A stretch of 64,000 nucleotides of DNA from Odiellus spinosus (GCA_963920705.1 OY987230.1:16889320-16953319), one strand, 5' to 3'. Positions 1 to 14,100 are shown, counted from the stretch's first letter. Notes: generated by a model from the letters alone, not told the origin. A program made the numbers and translations.

Positions 1-975
1 TGAATTATACTAACCCTAGTTTCTCACCCATTCTACGCGTACGAGTTTCGCGTCCTTTTGTGATAAAATACAAAATTGTTTTGCATTCTTAATTCTACCT
101 AAATGGCTCCCTTCCGATCAGGAAAAGTCGGAATGATCTCGTATAATTACAGCTACCAATTTGCCGTTTTTGACGCTGGAATAATTTTAAACTTTTCATA
201 ACGAAATAATTTTAAGAAAACAAAAAAAAAAAATCTATCAAATTAAAATACAAATTGGATTATTAGATGTTGGCTCTTTGCGCCAACGATTTTTCTATTT
301 CAAAACTTAATATTCCTCTGTATGGCTGGTGGTGGTTTATATTTTTGTATACTTGTCTGATTCATTTGTTAAATGTGAATTCAATTAATGTCACAGCAGA
401 TTTAGTTAAAGCTTTCGAATGGAACGGACCTTTATCTTTAGGTATCAGAATGATAAGATGGTTCTGACAGTTTTTGATTAATTTATCCGTTAAGTTTAAT
501 TTCAAATTAATGAATATATATATATATAGAGAACGTATAAATCTTTAATTAAGATGAAAATTAACGAGCAATCGTTACGAATCAAATTTGAAAGCTTAAT
601 TAATCTGCTGTATTTAATGCGAAACATTTTTGGTTTCATAAACGTTTTATTTATCAGCTCTCAATTGCGAATTAAAACATTTATACCAACTTAAATATTT
701 CGCTGTGAATGTTGGAAGTTAAAGAAACGTTTTTTAAACGTCTAAACGTTTGTAGTTTATTGAAAACCTGTAGCAGACGACTATATTGTTTTTAAATTTG
801 GCGTACCTTGTCCCGTTACCGTTTATAAAATATTTCTTAAGCTTCTAAAATATTTATCACGTGACGTGATGAAAAAGTGTGATTACGTGATTGTGCGTTT
901 GTGTGGTGTTAAAACGGAGTTTTTCCCCCCAAAATCCATTATCCCGTGTTGCGTCAATTAAACGCAAAATCGTAG
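1..975. other. Left edge, likely intron of the receptor gene
   Basis: AT-rich sequence with a short TA run near 515-527. I looked for an upstream exon with the cysteine pattern of type I receptor N-termini and a phase-2 end, and saw none. The 66-residue open frame at 267-467 has no recognisable domain. Confidence 0.5.
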
Positions 976-1130
976 GTGTTTTCCGAAGAAAGATTTACTT
1001 CCGCCGGAACAACCGATATTCTGTCAGCATTCGGAACATCGTCATACAAATTTCGTCATCAAATGCTGTTCGGGTTACGATTATTGTAACCGTGACTTAT
1101 CACCTACCTTAGCCCCTCCTATAACCCCAG
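976..1130 (+). CDS. Receptor alternative extracellular exon A
   Basis: This exon encodes the second half of the three-finger ligand-binding domain. It opens after an AG at 974-975 as g|TGT and closes before GTAAGT at 1131, so it begins one base before a codon boundary and ends with one base of the next codon. Length is 155 nt (2 mod 3). Cysteine pattern is C-x14-C-x13-CC-x5-C, ending [16 protein letters not shown]. The upstream frame is closed by a TAA just before the acceptor. The tract before the acceptor is weak, although a C/T run lies about 50 bases further up. It is homologous to exon B and has identical phases. Confidence 0.85.
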
Positions 1131-4100
1131 GTAAGTGGACAACGAAAACTTTCCTCTTCTAGTATTATTCACACTTTTTTCCTTTTTTTTTTTTTTCGTT
1201 TTTTTTTTCTCCTTACCTCCTTTCTTTTTTTCCTTCTACATCCCCAAAAATCCTTCTACATTTCCGATAAACCCCATCTTCGTTACCAATTCCTATCACC
1301 TCAAAAATTGTTGCGAACATTTGCCTTCTTATTTATTTTATATATTTAATTTTCGTTTTTATTTTTTTGTTTATAATTGGCTTATCATTTAATATTATTT
1401 TAATCGGTTGCGTTCGTAAACGGAATATAACGGATACGCGAATCATTAATAAACGCGCTTATAATTAAATACACATACCCTTATCCGTCTTCGTTTATAC
1501 CGAGATAAAATTCCTTCCTTTCCTCACATCCCAAAAATCTTGGATGTTTATTAACTTTCCCATTTTCCGAAAAATAAAATTAACACCTTAAATTTTTTCA
1601 TTTCAAAAATGACTTCGAAAAAAAAAAAAAAAAAAAAACTTTTGTCTTTGTTTAAATTGTTTTCGTTAAACCAACGTGTTTCCTTCAAATATCATCTGTT
1701 TCGAATTTCTTTCACCTTTTCCTGGATTTCTTTTCCTTAATTCCGCAACTTTGACACCCATTTTTCTTAATCTCCCCTTGACACGCCTCTTACCTTGATC
1801 CCGCCCCTTTGACACGTCTTTTCCTTGATCCCGTCCTTTTGACACGCCTTTTCCCTGATGCCTGTCACTCTGACACGCCTTTTCCCTGGTCACAACACTC
1901 TTGACACGCCTTTTCCCTGATCCACGTCACTTTGACACGCCTTTCCCTGATCCACGTCACTTTGACACGCCTTTTCCATGGTCCCGTCCCTCTGACACGC
2001 CTTTTCCTTGGTACCGCCCCTTTGGAACGACCCCTTTGTATAAAACATGGACGAACAGGTGTTTGGACAAGGAAAAGTATTTACCACCAGATAGTCCGTT
2101 CTGGTGCAAAAAATCCAGGTCCGCAAGCGAAAGCAAAATGGAAATAGAATGCTGTGACTCTCCTGACTTTTGCAACCGAGACCTCCGCCCTACACTGCCC
2201 CCTGCCACCCAGGAGACAGGTGGGTTGAACCTGACAAGGAGTCCTGGAGAGAGAGAAAGAGAGAGAGATGATATGTTGAGATATCAGTTTTTAAAAAACC
2301 TTTTTTTTTTTTTCTGGGAAGGATTGAGACGTATTGTCTTAATTATTTATTTTGTTTGTTTAGGATAGTTTATTAGCTACGTAGATTATAAAGATTTTTA
2401 TAAATTTAAGGGAGAGTGTTTTAATTGGGTTTCGAAAAGTCGCCTCGTTTTCCGATGAGCTTCGTATCGAATTTTAACACGTATTCCATCGACTTAATGA
2501 ACAAATATGGATGTATGGATGCGCGATTTAGCTCATTGGTGAACGTGGCGTTTTAGTATTTAATAATAAGACGTAGTAGTAATTGGTACCCATTGGTAGC
2601 AGTTATCATTCAATACTTTCATCTATTAACAACACAAAAACGAAGCTGGTTTTGCCTGAAAAACTAACGCTCTGGCGCTTTTTATGTTAAGCCTTTTTTT
2701 TTATTTTTTGTCTGATCTGGTTTGGTTTCAACAGAAGCGGATGAGTTACATGAAGTACACTAAGGTGAAACATCGTTTTTAACAAAATATTCGGAAACTC
2801 AAGTAAATTCCAAACCCCCTTAGCCCACGAAACTTTTCCGTTCGCCATGGTTGTGATATAAAAATTCACAAGAGCGTCGTAAGCCAATAAGAGAACGGAT
2901 AACGCTGGGAGTCCGGGCCTCGGCAAAGCTCGAATTTTATGCCCATAGAATGGGATATATAACCAAAGATTCTACCATGAGAACTTCAATATTTTCCTGG
3001 CTACTTCGAGTAACTCAATCGGTTCTGGTTTTATAAATTAAGAGTGAAGTTTGTGATTAATTTAGCTTGGCTTTTTTTCCAATATATTTTTAGTAGTAAA
3101 ACCCAGCTTTTTGTAGATAATAATCTGGCTGTGGCTGTTAATTTATTATAATTATTAGATGAGTGTCCCGTTAATTTTTATTTTAATTTTTGTTGGATAG
3201 TCTATCCACCCAAGGTCTCCCTCTCCTATCCCTGTCATGGCTCATCCCACCTATGAAAGAAAAGCCTAATGAAGTAGAAGTTCAAAATTGATATGATATT
3301 AAATCGTTGGGGGTGACACTCATAATTCTGGCGTACACCTGAGTTTTTTGACTTCAGCCTTAAAAATGAGTTCTAACTCTTATTATGACAGTGCCCGTAT
3401 TCCGCAAAATATTTTCTCACGACCCCCTTAATCCTGATTCATTAGTGTTCAGTTGAGACATAATTCTCCTATGCTTTCTAATAAGCGGTGACGTATTTGA
3501 TCTAAGAGCTGTGATAGGTTGACCAGAAATATTGTCGTAAATGGCAGGAAATGACGTCTTATTTCTGACCAATCACAGACCTTAGGGAAAATACGTCATC
3601 GCCAATTACAAAAGCATATAGGGCGATTAGAGGCTAACGAATCAGACAGCTTATTGGAAAGGGGGTCTTGCGGAATACACGCACTGGTGCAGTGAGTGCG
3701 AATAGTTCAAACATTTTGTACACCGGAAGTTCAACGTGTATTAAATAGACGTTTTTATAATTAATTTTTGAACTTAGTCAACTTGTTAAAGTTATTCAAA
3801 GTTACTGGTAACGCGTAAACAAAAGATAGGTTTACTGACACTCTGCAGGTGTCCAGAGACAGTTAAATTTTATATAACTTTCTATTTTAATTTTCTTTTT
3901 AAATTTTTTAAAGTTAGAATTTTTTTTTATTTTAAATTTATGCATATAATGAAAAATATAAAAATGGGACTCCTTGGTCGGATTGAGAGAATCGGCTTTT
4001 ATGATAATTTTTTTTTTTTTTTTTTTTTCATATATTTTAATCTCCTAGATGAATAGAAACGAGATATATAGATCCGAATATTTTTTTATCGAAAGTACAT

Positions 4101-7100
4101 TCGGAAAGATAAATTTTATTCTCAGACCTAAAAAAGTTGATTCTCACCCCTTATACTGTCTGTCTCCACCCCAATTTGAATATAAAAATTTGTTCGCATT
4201 AGATCAATTTAAATTTAAATTAAAATTTTAATACATCGATCTTAAAATTAATGAAATGAAATCAAGCTTATATAATTTAATAAGATTAAGTTAATTTTTA
4301 TAATTATATTAGTGGGGTAAACCCTAAATACTCCTAAAAGAAATTTAAATTTAATTCTATAACCCATAATGCGAACGAATTTTGATTTGTTTTATCAATC
4401 TAATAAATGTTTACGCAAATTAATCTCTTCCCTTCAAAATAATATCCTTTCTTATCCTAATTGCCATTGTCTTACTGCTTTTATACATAATTTTGTTTTT
4501 TAACTTGTTGAATGCTTTATTTAACCCCATATTTTTTGATTGAAAAATCGTCTGCTAATTTTTATCCCTTTACTTATGTTTATGTTTAAGCCTACTTTTT
4601 AGTTTTTCCCTTGAAATATATCTTTGCCTTTTCATTCGATTACGTACCGTTAAAAAGGAATTGACATGGTCTATACACGATCTGCAAAACTAATGGAATT
4701 TGAAAATGGGTCCAAAAAGTCAGGGAATTTAAAAATGACCTCAAAAGGTCAGGGAAAAATGGTTGTTGCCTGAGAAATTGGTTTTCCAAATGTTGTTAGA
4801 ACCCTGAATGAAGACTAGAGGAAGGCATAGAGAAAGAGATAGGTTTAAAGACGTCATTAACCGCCTTTCTTACCGACTTCCAATTTTGTTGCCTATAAGC
4901 CGTACACTAGAACAATAGATAGTTCAGATCTTAAGATTTATTTTTATCTTATAGCTGTAAATTTTTATACAAAAGCTTATTGTATACTTTTTAAAATGAA
5001 TATAGGATTATTGAGAGAGAGAGAGAGACGTGACTTCGTGCTAAGCCTGCACTGATATAATTAGAATATTAATTGGCAGCCATCCATTGGCGTAACAAAT
5101 GGGTGTCTACTTGATTCTTAGAATCTTGTTAGCCACGCCTACTTCAATGTTAGTGTCAAACTTTTGCGAAATTAAGAAAAGTACAAAACTTAGTATCTAC
5201 GGGTTTGATTCTTTGGCGGAAATTGACAAGACAACACGAGCAGACGACTTAATGAAGATCCAGGGAGCGTGTACACGCCCCAAATAAAAACTCCACTTAC
5301 AACTCATCTTAGCTGAAGAAAATAATATACAATTGTATCCTCGTACACTATTTTTATCCCTTATGAGGTTTAGCATTATGTGTGAATCCGCCTTACCGTT
5401 TGCTAGTACGCGATTTTTAAAAAAAAGGGAAAAAAGAAGACCCTACAGCGAATCGAGAAGCCAATAATGGATAAAAACATCTCGCCATCTCAGCAATATT
5501 GGCAGATTTATCTATTCTTCTCCAGTCCCCGGCAATCTCGAGAGTTATTGGAGGTTATAGGGTTAGGCCTAAGATTTAGGCTTAAGGTTTCAATGAAAAA
5601 TCAACTTCCGCGTTGCCAGAATTGATCTTTTACGAAGTCAGTATCGGTTTTCATTTGCAACGGACAAAAATAGTGGAAGGAGACTTAGTAGAGCGTCAGG
5701 ATGGCTGCCAAATAAACATCATTCTCTAGTTTTTCCTTTAGTGCCACTTTATGAAAGTTGAATTGAACTGCAGACTCTCGTCCCCAAATATCATAACCCT
5801 TTACCAAAATCGAAGGCGTGTTTTCAAATGCATTTTTAATCATCGGGATAGTTCAACTATGATCAGAATCAAACTAAAATGTCGGCACGAACAAATCAAG
5901 GTTTCCCTTTATCGCTTGTTTGAACTTTTTAGTAGAGAAAAAAGTGGACTTAGTTATCTTCTCGCTGTTTACTGCGATTGATTTTGGATATATGATTATT
6001 ATAGGTTATATGGGTGACTCTGGGCCCAGCTTTTTAAGAAACGCGCCTCTGTGTATATGTCGATCCGAGTGAAAAGGCAATCAATCTCTTACTATATAAA
6101 CCCCTTTATTAGAGTTAGGCTTAGCGAAAGTTTTTCGTTTAGTCATATCAGAATCCAATTTAGCGCGTGCGAAGCAAGTTTCCACTCTTATCTCATTGAC
6201 ACGGTGTCTTGGAAATAGCAGAGAGCTCGGGTTTCTACCCACTGAAATACACCATTGAAATTTCTAATGTAGGGAAAAAACACACACACACAAAAACGCA
6301 TTCATTCTAGCCATAACGCGAGAGTAATTAAAAAAAAAAAAAAAAAAAGGGTTAGTCTTATGAAAATTTTCGATTTTGGGCCAACAAGTTTTTATCGAGA
6401 ACTTTGAAATTAGACCCCACTCGTCAAAATACGGAATTAATTAATGTTTAAAGTTAATTAAATTAAATTTTAACTTGTTTTGCGATCTTGAAGTCACAAG
6501 AAATATTTAATAGACCGATTTTGGAATAATTAGACTTATTTTAAAGTTTAAAAATCATCTCTATTAAAATCTTGAGGCTTATCCCCAAAACTTTTAAATC
6601 TAGGTTTATCAGAAAATGATTATACTTTTATCCCATCCGTTCTATATTTTTTTCGCCTTATTTTAAAAAACTTTACAGTTTTCTATATTTTTTATAAATT
6701 TCTTATTTCCAAATTTTATTTTCTATCCCAAAGAAAATCCTTTTCACCCTCTCTCTAAATCTTATTTTCAATACTTATAATTTGATTTATTTATTTTTGT
6801 TTACTCGTTTCATTGGTTCTAAGTTGAAGTTGTTTTTTAATTTTTATGAAAGATCCGGATACGTAGGTTATAATTATATAAACAAGTTTTTAGATTTAAT
6901 TTGCTTCGAAAAATGAAAAATTCAATCATTTCGGCTTCACGGTTTAACCTCCCAATTACGTAGTGAATTAATCTTTGCTCTTACCAGTTAAAGGGATTGT
7001 GAAAGAGAGTTTTTTAAAGCATTATATGAACTCAAAAAAGGTCTAGTAAAGTATTCGCGAATCAAAAGGGGAGTAGAAGTCTTTTTATAAAATTTAGCTA

Positions 7101-8065
7101 AGCCTAATTTGAGTGTTCTTGTTTTCGTAATAATATTATGATTGTCATAACGAAGAGGGACTTGGCCACCTCTTTGCTTTTAAAATGACAAAAACCGGAC
7201 GGCGCGAGGCATTCATATTTTGCGAACAAATTTGCTAGGCCTAATTTTAGAATTTTAGGGTTAGGATAGCACTTAAAAAGTAGTCACGTGTAACATTGAT
7301 TACATTTTAGGGTAGAGATGAATTAGCTTACTTTTTTCACTATCCCTTGATATTACGCGTATTTAAACCCAGTGGAAATTTCATCTTACAGAAGTTCAAA
7401 GAAATATGATGGACGTATCTTTAATAAAAGGTTAAAAAAACTTCAACTTTTCGCAATTACTCAAGCTAAAATTATTAAAGTAATTTTTCAAAATTTGCCG
7501 AGTGATTATCTAGTAAAATTGAGTGTTTGACTAGACCTCACGAATGAACCAGGAATTAATTTAAATTACGCGAGATATTTTTCATGTTTTATTTACACGC
7601 TTTTGCGCCGTTGCTTCAAGTGTTAAGCGAAAACTGGCTGTAGGTCGTAGGTCAAAACTGAATTACTTATTAGCCAATCGGAGACTGAGAATCTAAATCT
7701 AGATTTATAAATTAAGAATAACTCCTTTATTGCGGGAGCCAATTGTAACAGGTTTCGGTAAAAGGCTTATTTCATCAATATACTTAAAATTAATCAGCCT
7801 TTTGCGTGTACCTCGAATTTTTTATTTAATAATTAATCAATTTCAATGAGTGTGCCGTACAGTTATTCCAGGCGATTTTTGGCTTTTTTTGCTCCTAAAT
7901 CACCTCATTCCGCCGAATATAATGGCTATCTTCGGGTAAGTCATTATGCTTACTTCGCTTCATTCGTTGCTTTGCGGGAAAATTAAATCCTACCGTATTT
8001 TACTTCACTTTCGGAGATTCGTAATTTGGACGTTTGTTTTACAGGAAACGAGTGGGGTGATTTCT

Positions 8066-8100
<35 letters not shown>

Positions 8101-11100
8101 CAATATAAATATTTATACCTGGTTATAGAAAAAAAAAGCTAGAAATTCTTGGAAATAATCACGTTGGCCATTTATTGAATGTAACTTTTTTTTTTTTGGT
8201 TTTTATTCGTTTTATGTTTCAATTTCAATTTGGGTTGAATCAAATAGTTCGAATTTACGCTTCAAGTGTAATCTAATATTGCCGGAAGTTAGGCTTAACA
8301 CGGAAGATTTTCAACTGTTTCATTGTCTGCTTCGTCGTCTCTATGAATATAAAATGTTAAGTGAGAGTTAAGCCTAATATCAGTTTATTTGAAAATGGTG
8401 GAGAAAATTAGGCTTAACTTGGCTTAAAGTTCTTATCCGTTTAAGCGTTATGTCACTTAGTTCCGAAAGATTATTTTCGAGTTTGAAACTGCCGCGTTTC
8501 TTAGACCCGAAATTTGGCAAAATACAAACACCCAATCTGTTAAGCCTAACTGAATCTAAATATCGAACTATAAATTCAACCCTAGTTCTTTTAAGCTCAA
8601 CTGTTATTAGATTCTGATTTTTTTTTTCTCTTTTTCTTCTTTATTTTTCATTTTTGTTCCCTACCCCGGTTTCCACGGTCAGCAGTAACTTTTTTAAAAG
8701 ATGCCACCTCGAGTCCGATGGGGACGGTAGAATTGGCCGTCTTGATCGCCGGTCCCATTTGTTTAATTTGCATCATCATCATGGTTGCCATCTCTTTCTG
8801 GCAACAGAAGCAACGGTTGCGTCGTTACAGACGCCAAGTGGAGATCAGCAGCATGGAGAGTGCCGAACCTATCATCCCATCCGGTCAGTCCATCAAGGAC
8901 ATGATGGAACTTACGACTTCCGGTTCCGGGTCCGGGTTGCCCTTGTTGGTGCAACGTAGTATAGCTCGACAAATCAACTTAATAGAGGTCATAGGTCGCG
9001 GGCGTTTCGGCGAAGTGTGGCGCGGACGATGGAGGGGCGAATCGGTCGCGGTCAAGATCTTTTCGTCACGCGAAGAGAGGTCCTGGTTTCGGGAAGTGGA
9101 AATCTACCAGACCGTCATGTTGAGACACGATAACATCTTGGGATTCATCGCCGCTGATAATAAAGGTAATAACTATTGTCTCCGATGGGAAAGGTTACTC
9201 GCGACCCGTGGAAACCGTTGTTCGATCATGTTATCAGAAACTGATTCTGGGAATCAGAGCAGTTGACGTTAACACCGAGTAAAATCAAAACATTTTATTG
9301 GTACTAGCGAAATACGCATTTACTAGCGATAAATTACGCGGATTAATACGCAATTTTAAATCTTAAGTTTAAAAATAGCTTTTGCTAACTGGTTTTGAGC
9401 GGAAGGAAGTATAGTAACCTTTTCCGAAAACGAAAAATTTATCTCATTTAAATCTCCTAAATTCCGCGTCGCTTTTTTGCACCCCCGCTTCGGAAAATCG
9501 TTAATATTTCGGCCTAAGACTATATCTAGAACGACTAAGATTTCCGCTTAACGATATTACAATGCAAATTTCTGCACAAACCATCGTTTAGCACCAATCT
9601 TAATCGAAACTCGTTGTTAATCTAGCTCCAATTTTTTTATATAGTCAGAATGCGGTCGAAATGATTAAAGATCTTCAATTCTATATTTAATTATGATTAT
9701 TATTTTCCATTCATTTCTTGATGAACTAACGTGGCATTTTACGTGGGAAAATCCTATTAGGCTTTCCTCTGTCTATATGATACCGTAAGTTTATAACGCA
9801 CTATCCATAAGTATGAAACTTTCTGGACACAAAATTCTCTCACTTTAGAATATACTGTTCGCCTTTTAACCCGCTTCATTTACAAAAATCTAAACTCCGA
9901 ATTAAAAATAAAAATTTAGTCTTTACGAGAGCTTGTCTGTGTTTTAAAGAGAGGATTATAAGGGGAATAAGACTAGTTTTCATATTAAAACATTCAGGAA
10001 ATTGCACAAAAGCTTCATATTTTGGCATTCACCAGAAAAAAGAACCTTCGACGAATCAAAATCCGCCCCTACTTTGGCAAAATAAAATCGCGAATATTTT
10101 TAAGACGGAAAGTATTTTATTAGTTTACCTTTCAATTAAATGTCAATATCGCGAGATTTTACGAAGTTGATCGTGATTTCGAATAGCTCGGATCAGACTT
10201 ACGGAAAATACGTTATAGACTTACTACGCTGCGCCCCAGCAGGTTGCTTTCGTCTCTCTCTATCGCGGGAAATGATTTCTAGTTAATCGGAGCTTAATAA
10301 CCTAATGCGCACTCCCCAATGCCTCTTCCGCCGTATTTTTTCAACGAACAACGCAGAGTTGTATTATACAATGTGCGAGGCGTTGGTAATTGCAGATAAC
10401 GGTACGTGGACGCAGTTATGGTTGATTACGGACTACCACGAGAACGGCTCGCTTTTCGACTATTTGACCCGTTGCACGGTGACGACGCAGGGTATGTGCA
10501 AGATGGCCTACTCGATCGCCAACGGGCTGTCTCACTTGCACATGGAGATCTTGGGGACGCAAGGCAAACCGGCCATCGCTCACCGCGACTTCAAGAGCAA
10601 GAACATCTTGGTGAAGAACAACGGCACTTGCGCTATCGCCGACTTGGGTTTGGCCGTCCGATACGATTCCGCCACCAACACGGTGGATATCCCTCCCACC
10701 GCCCGAGTAGGAACCAAACGTTACCTGGCCCCCGAAGTCCTCGACGACTCCATCAATAGCACCCATTTCGATTCCTTCAAAAGAGCCGATATCTACGCCT
10801 TTGGTCTCATTCTCTGGGAGATTGGCAGAAGATGCAACGTCGGAGGTCAGTAACGACACTTTTCTTAGCTCTTTCTAATACAAGCTTAAATAAATCCGTT
10901 AAGTCGTCTATAGACAACTCCGCGCTAGTCGAGTTAAATGGATTTTAATCTAGCCGCGATCAGATGACTAAAAAGGGAGTCTTTCGATACGTGGGGCCAC
11001 ATTTTACAGTTTTGTCATCGCCAAAATTATAACCCATCAAAACCAAGGCCGTGTTTAGAGACGGAACGGTGATACCTAAGCGATCTCGAAAGAAACCGAG

Positions 11101-14100
11101 CGAATAGGCTATTTGAGTTGATCCTTTCGGTACGACAGTACTAACCAGAAATGAATATTTTGGTAGCTTACGTCATTGAATGCGGTCCAAGTAGACAACA
11201 AATGTAAGCCTACTCTTCTACTATTTGCAAACCTTTAGCGCAGACCCGTAGAGCGATAAAATCAGGGAGACAAAGCTTCAACACGTTACTGTACCGAAAC
11301 TTTTGGTCGTGTTGTTATTGATTGCTCCACTGACCAAAAGTAAAAGTTTCCAGTTATAATGGCTATAAGAAAATACCCGTTCCTAATATTTTCAGATGGA
11401 GATATGAGTATAAAGTCAGGTTTGTTTTTATAAAAAGTTTTTTGACAGTGTTTATCGTTGTCGTCGCTATTCTTCAGGGGTCGGGGAAACTCTAGAACAC
11501 TGATATCATCTAAAAGACAATCATTGTCGCGTAGTCCATCCGATAATATCCGAATTATCAATCCCAGGAGTTCGTCCCCAAAATCCAGGGTTTAAAAACT
11601 GAAGTCCTTATTCGTATCAGAAATTCATTTATAAATATGGAAGAACATTGGACAGGCTTTAGTGAATGCGCGTTAAGGTCCACTGTCCTTCTGAAAGGGG
11701 ATTGGAAAGATGAGGCGGATCTTATATTCCTTAGGCAAAACCGGGGTCGCAACTATGTCAACCAGTTATATTTTTCCCACTCCCCTCGGCAACATTAATT
11801 CAAAAGAAATTTAGGTAAAGTAAAGGCAACAAATCAAATATTCTTTATCTATTTATATTTGAATTCCTGTTCGTAGCAAATTCGCATTTATATGACGAAA
11901 GTAACAAATTCGAGCTTACGTAACTTGAATTTTAAAAAGACTAGTGTTTTTTATATATATGCTAAGATTAGAAAATCTACTGTTCTATATTAGAATTTTT
12001 GAAGCAAGAAAGATAAACCGGGAAAGGTGGATTTGTTCGGTGTTCATTTTCTTTACCTGTTTCCCCTCATTGCCGAATGTTTGTTCTAGATAATATGAGG
12101 CTGATTGATAAACAATGTTAAGCTTGATATAGCAGAAAGTAGTCCGTGCAAACTCCTCTCAACACGAATATATTCGATCAAAAAAGTTGAATAAAGAATT
12201 ATGTGGGAGCTTAGGGAATTTGGCAATGTCTATATGCCGATCGAAATTCAAAACCCAAATCTCTTTCAGAATACAAATAGATTGAATTAATTCTAAACGA
12301 GAGGGAAAAGCAATGCTTTTTTGATATTATTAACTCTCTCGCTATGTATAAGAAAGTATAATACATCTTCTTGCCTTTTGAAAAATCTGATTTGGGAAAT
12401 CATCCGGCTATTCTGGCGTGACCTCGTTTCAGTTCAAGACTAATACTGCCGCCAATCTTGATTTTCTAAACGAGTAAACACGGCCGGGAATCTTCCACGC
12501 GTTCGCCTCGCTATACTAGATATATAAGCATTCTAATAAAGGGTTGAGGTAGAGATTTAGGACAAATTTGACCTACTTAATACCTTGATACAATCAGATG
12601 CAATTTATTCGGGTATGAACAACAAGCATGGATAAAAGTTACCCCTTTTCCATTATGACACAGGGTTGCCACGCAACCCGAAATACCTGGAAAAATTACT
12701 GAATTTCAAAATTGGCTTCAAAGGTTGGGGAATTGGAAAATTGTGTTTAATGGTCAGAATTTGAATTTAGTTCAAAGGTCAAAGGATATTAAAATTGGGT
12801 TAAAAAGTCAAGGATAAGATTAAAATTGGATTAAAAAATCAAGGATATGATTAAAATATTAAACTTGGGTTTAAAGTACGGAAAGATACATATATTAGGT
12901 TTCCACGGGTCAGGGAACGCAGGGTTGCCACGCAACCCGAAATACCTGGAAAAATTACTGAATTTCAAAATTGGCTTCAAAGGTTGGGGAATTGGAAAAT
13001 TGTGTTTAATGGTCAGAATTTGAATTTAGTTCAAAGATCAAAGAATATTAAAATTGGGTTAAAAAGTCAAGGATAAGATTAAAATTGGATTAAAAAATCA
13101 AGGATATGATTAAAATATTAAACTTGGGTTTAATGTACGGAAAGATACATATATTAGGTTTCCACGGGTCAGGGAACGCTTAGAAAAGTCAAGGAAATTG
13201 GGCCAAAAGGTCAGCGTATTTAATAATGGCGCCAAAAGGTCTAGGAATTTGCAATCCTTCTAAATGAAGTCGTGGAAAAACTATCAGGGAAAATGGTCAA
13301 AGATGGTCTGTGAAAGCCTGGAAAAGTCAGGGAATTCAAAATGCCAAGTTTTGTAGCAACACTGTATATATATTTTGAAAATTGGATTAAAACATTTAGG
13401 ATAAATCTGGAAAAGTTAGCGGCAACCCTCCATTGTGTACGCTTGAAATCATACCCGAGTAAACATGCCCTGCTTTGATTAAATCCCGCTTCTAAAGCTT
13501 CCTTCGCGAGAAAGTCCAAATTTTCGTTTAAGATATTTCAATCAACACAATGATGTTCTAGGCCTATAAGTAGGAAAGATAAAAAATTGATTTTCGTAGG
13601 TCTTTATATTAGATTTACACTTCGAAACTTTGTATACGTATATAGGCCTATAATAAATCAATTTGATCAAACTCGAGCAGACTCTAGTTTCGGAATATAT
13701 TTTATATTACCCTTTCGCGAGTAATTGATGGCGAAATATGATTCGATAATGATGGATGGATATATCTCTCTATACTAATAGGAATCTACGAGGAATATCA
13801 GCTACCTTATTACGATCAGGTGCCTTCCGATCCTACAATAGAAGATATGCGCAAAGTCGTTTGCGTCGATAGAAGCAGGCCACCTTTACCCAATAGATGG
13901 CAAGCTTGCGAGGTATGCGCTTTTTGTTTCTAATTCATTATTAATTTAAATTAATATTAAAATACATATTGTGGATAAAATGAGTTTTATTACCAATATA
14001 TCAATAAGTTTAAGATAAACATAAAGTTTGAGTCCCAGAGGCCAGAAAATCGGCGTAATCAGTGTACAGGCTGTACCTTTGACTGTACTAAAGCGATTAC

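Larger units (their letters stand above)
2220..8682. other. Large receptor intron (6.5 kb)
   Basis: No coding exon recognised. It holds a palindromic element at 3389-3686, GTCAGGGAA-type degenerate repeats near 4680-4770, a GA run near 5015, a TA microsatellite at 8069-8099 and several copies of the word TAAGCCTA or its complement. I searched for a third cysteine exon (CC-x5-CN) and found none. Confidence 0.7.

Noticed and set aside
1780-2030. Regularly spaced 30-31 bp repeats, at first sight CRISPR-like
   Set aside because: The whole unit repeats without unique spacers, and the window is eukaryotic; it is a minisatellite.
2687-2926. 79-residue minus-strand open frame in the receptor intron
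   Set aside because: No domain, ends in a lysine run, and part of the sequence resembles a dispersed repeat near 54928.
11286-11752. Two adjacent minus-strand open frames in a receptor intron
   Set aside because: No recognisable family, no splice-site support, and they lie between receptor kinase exons on the other strand.
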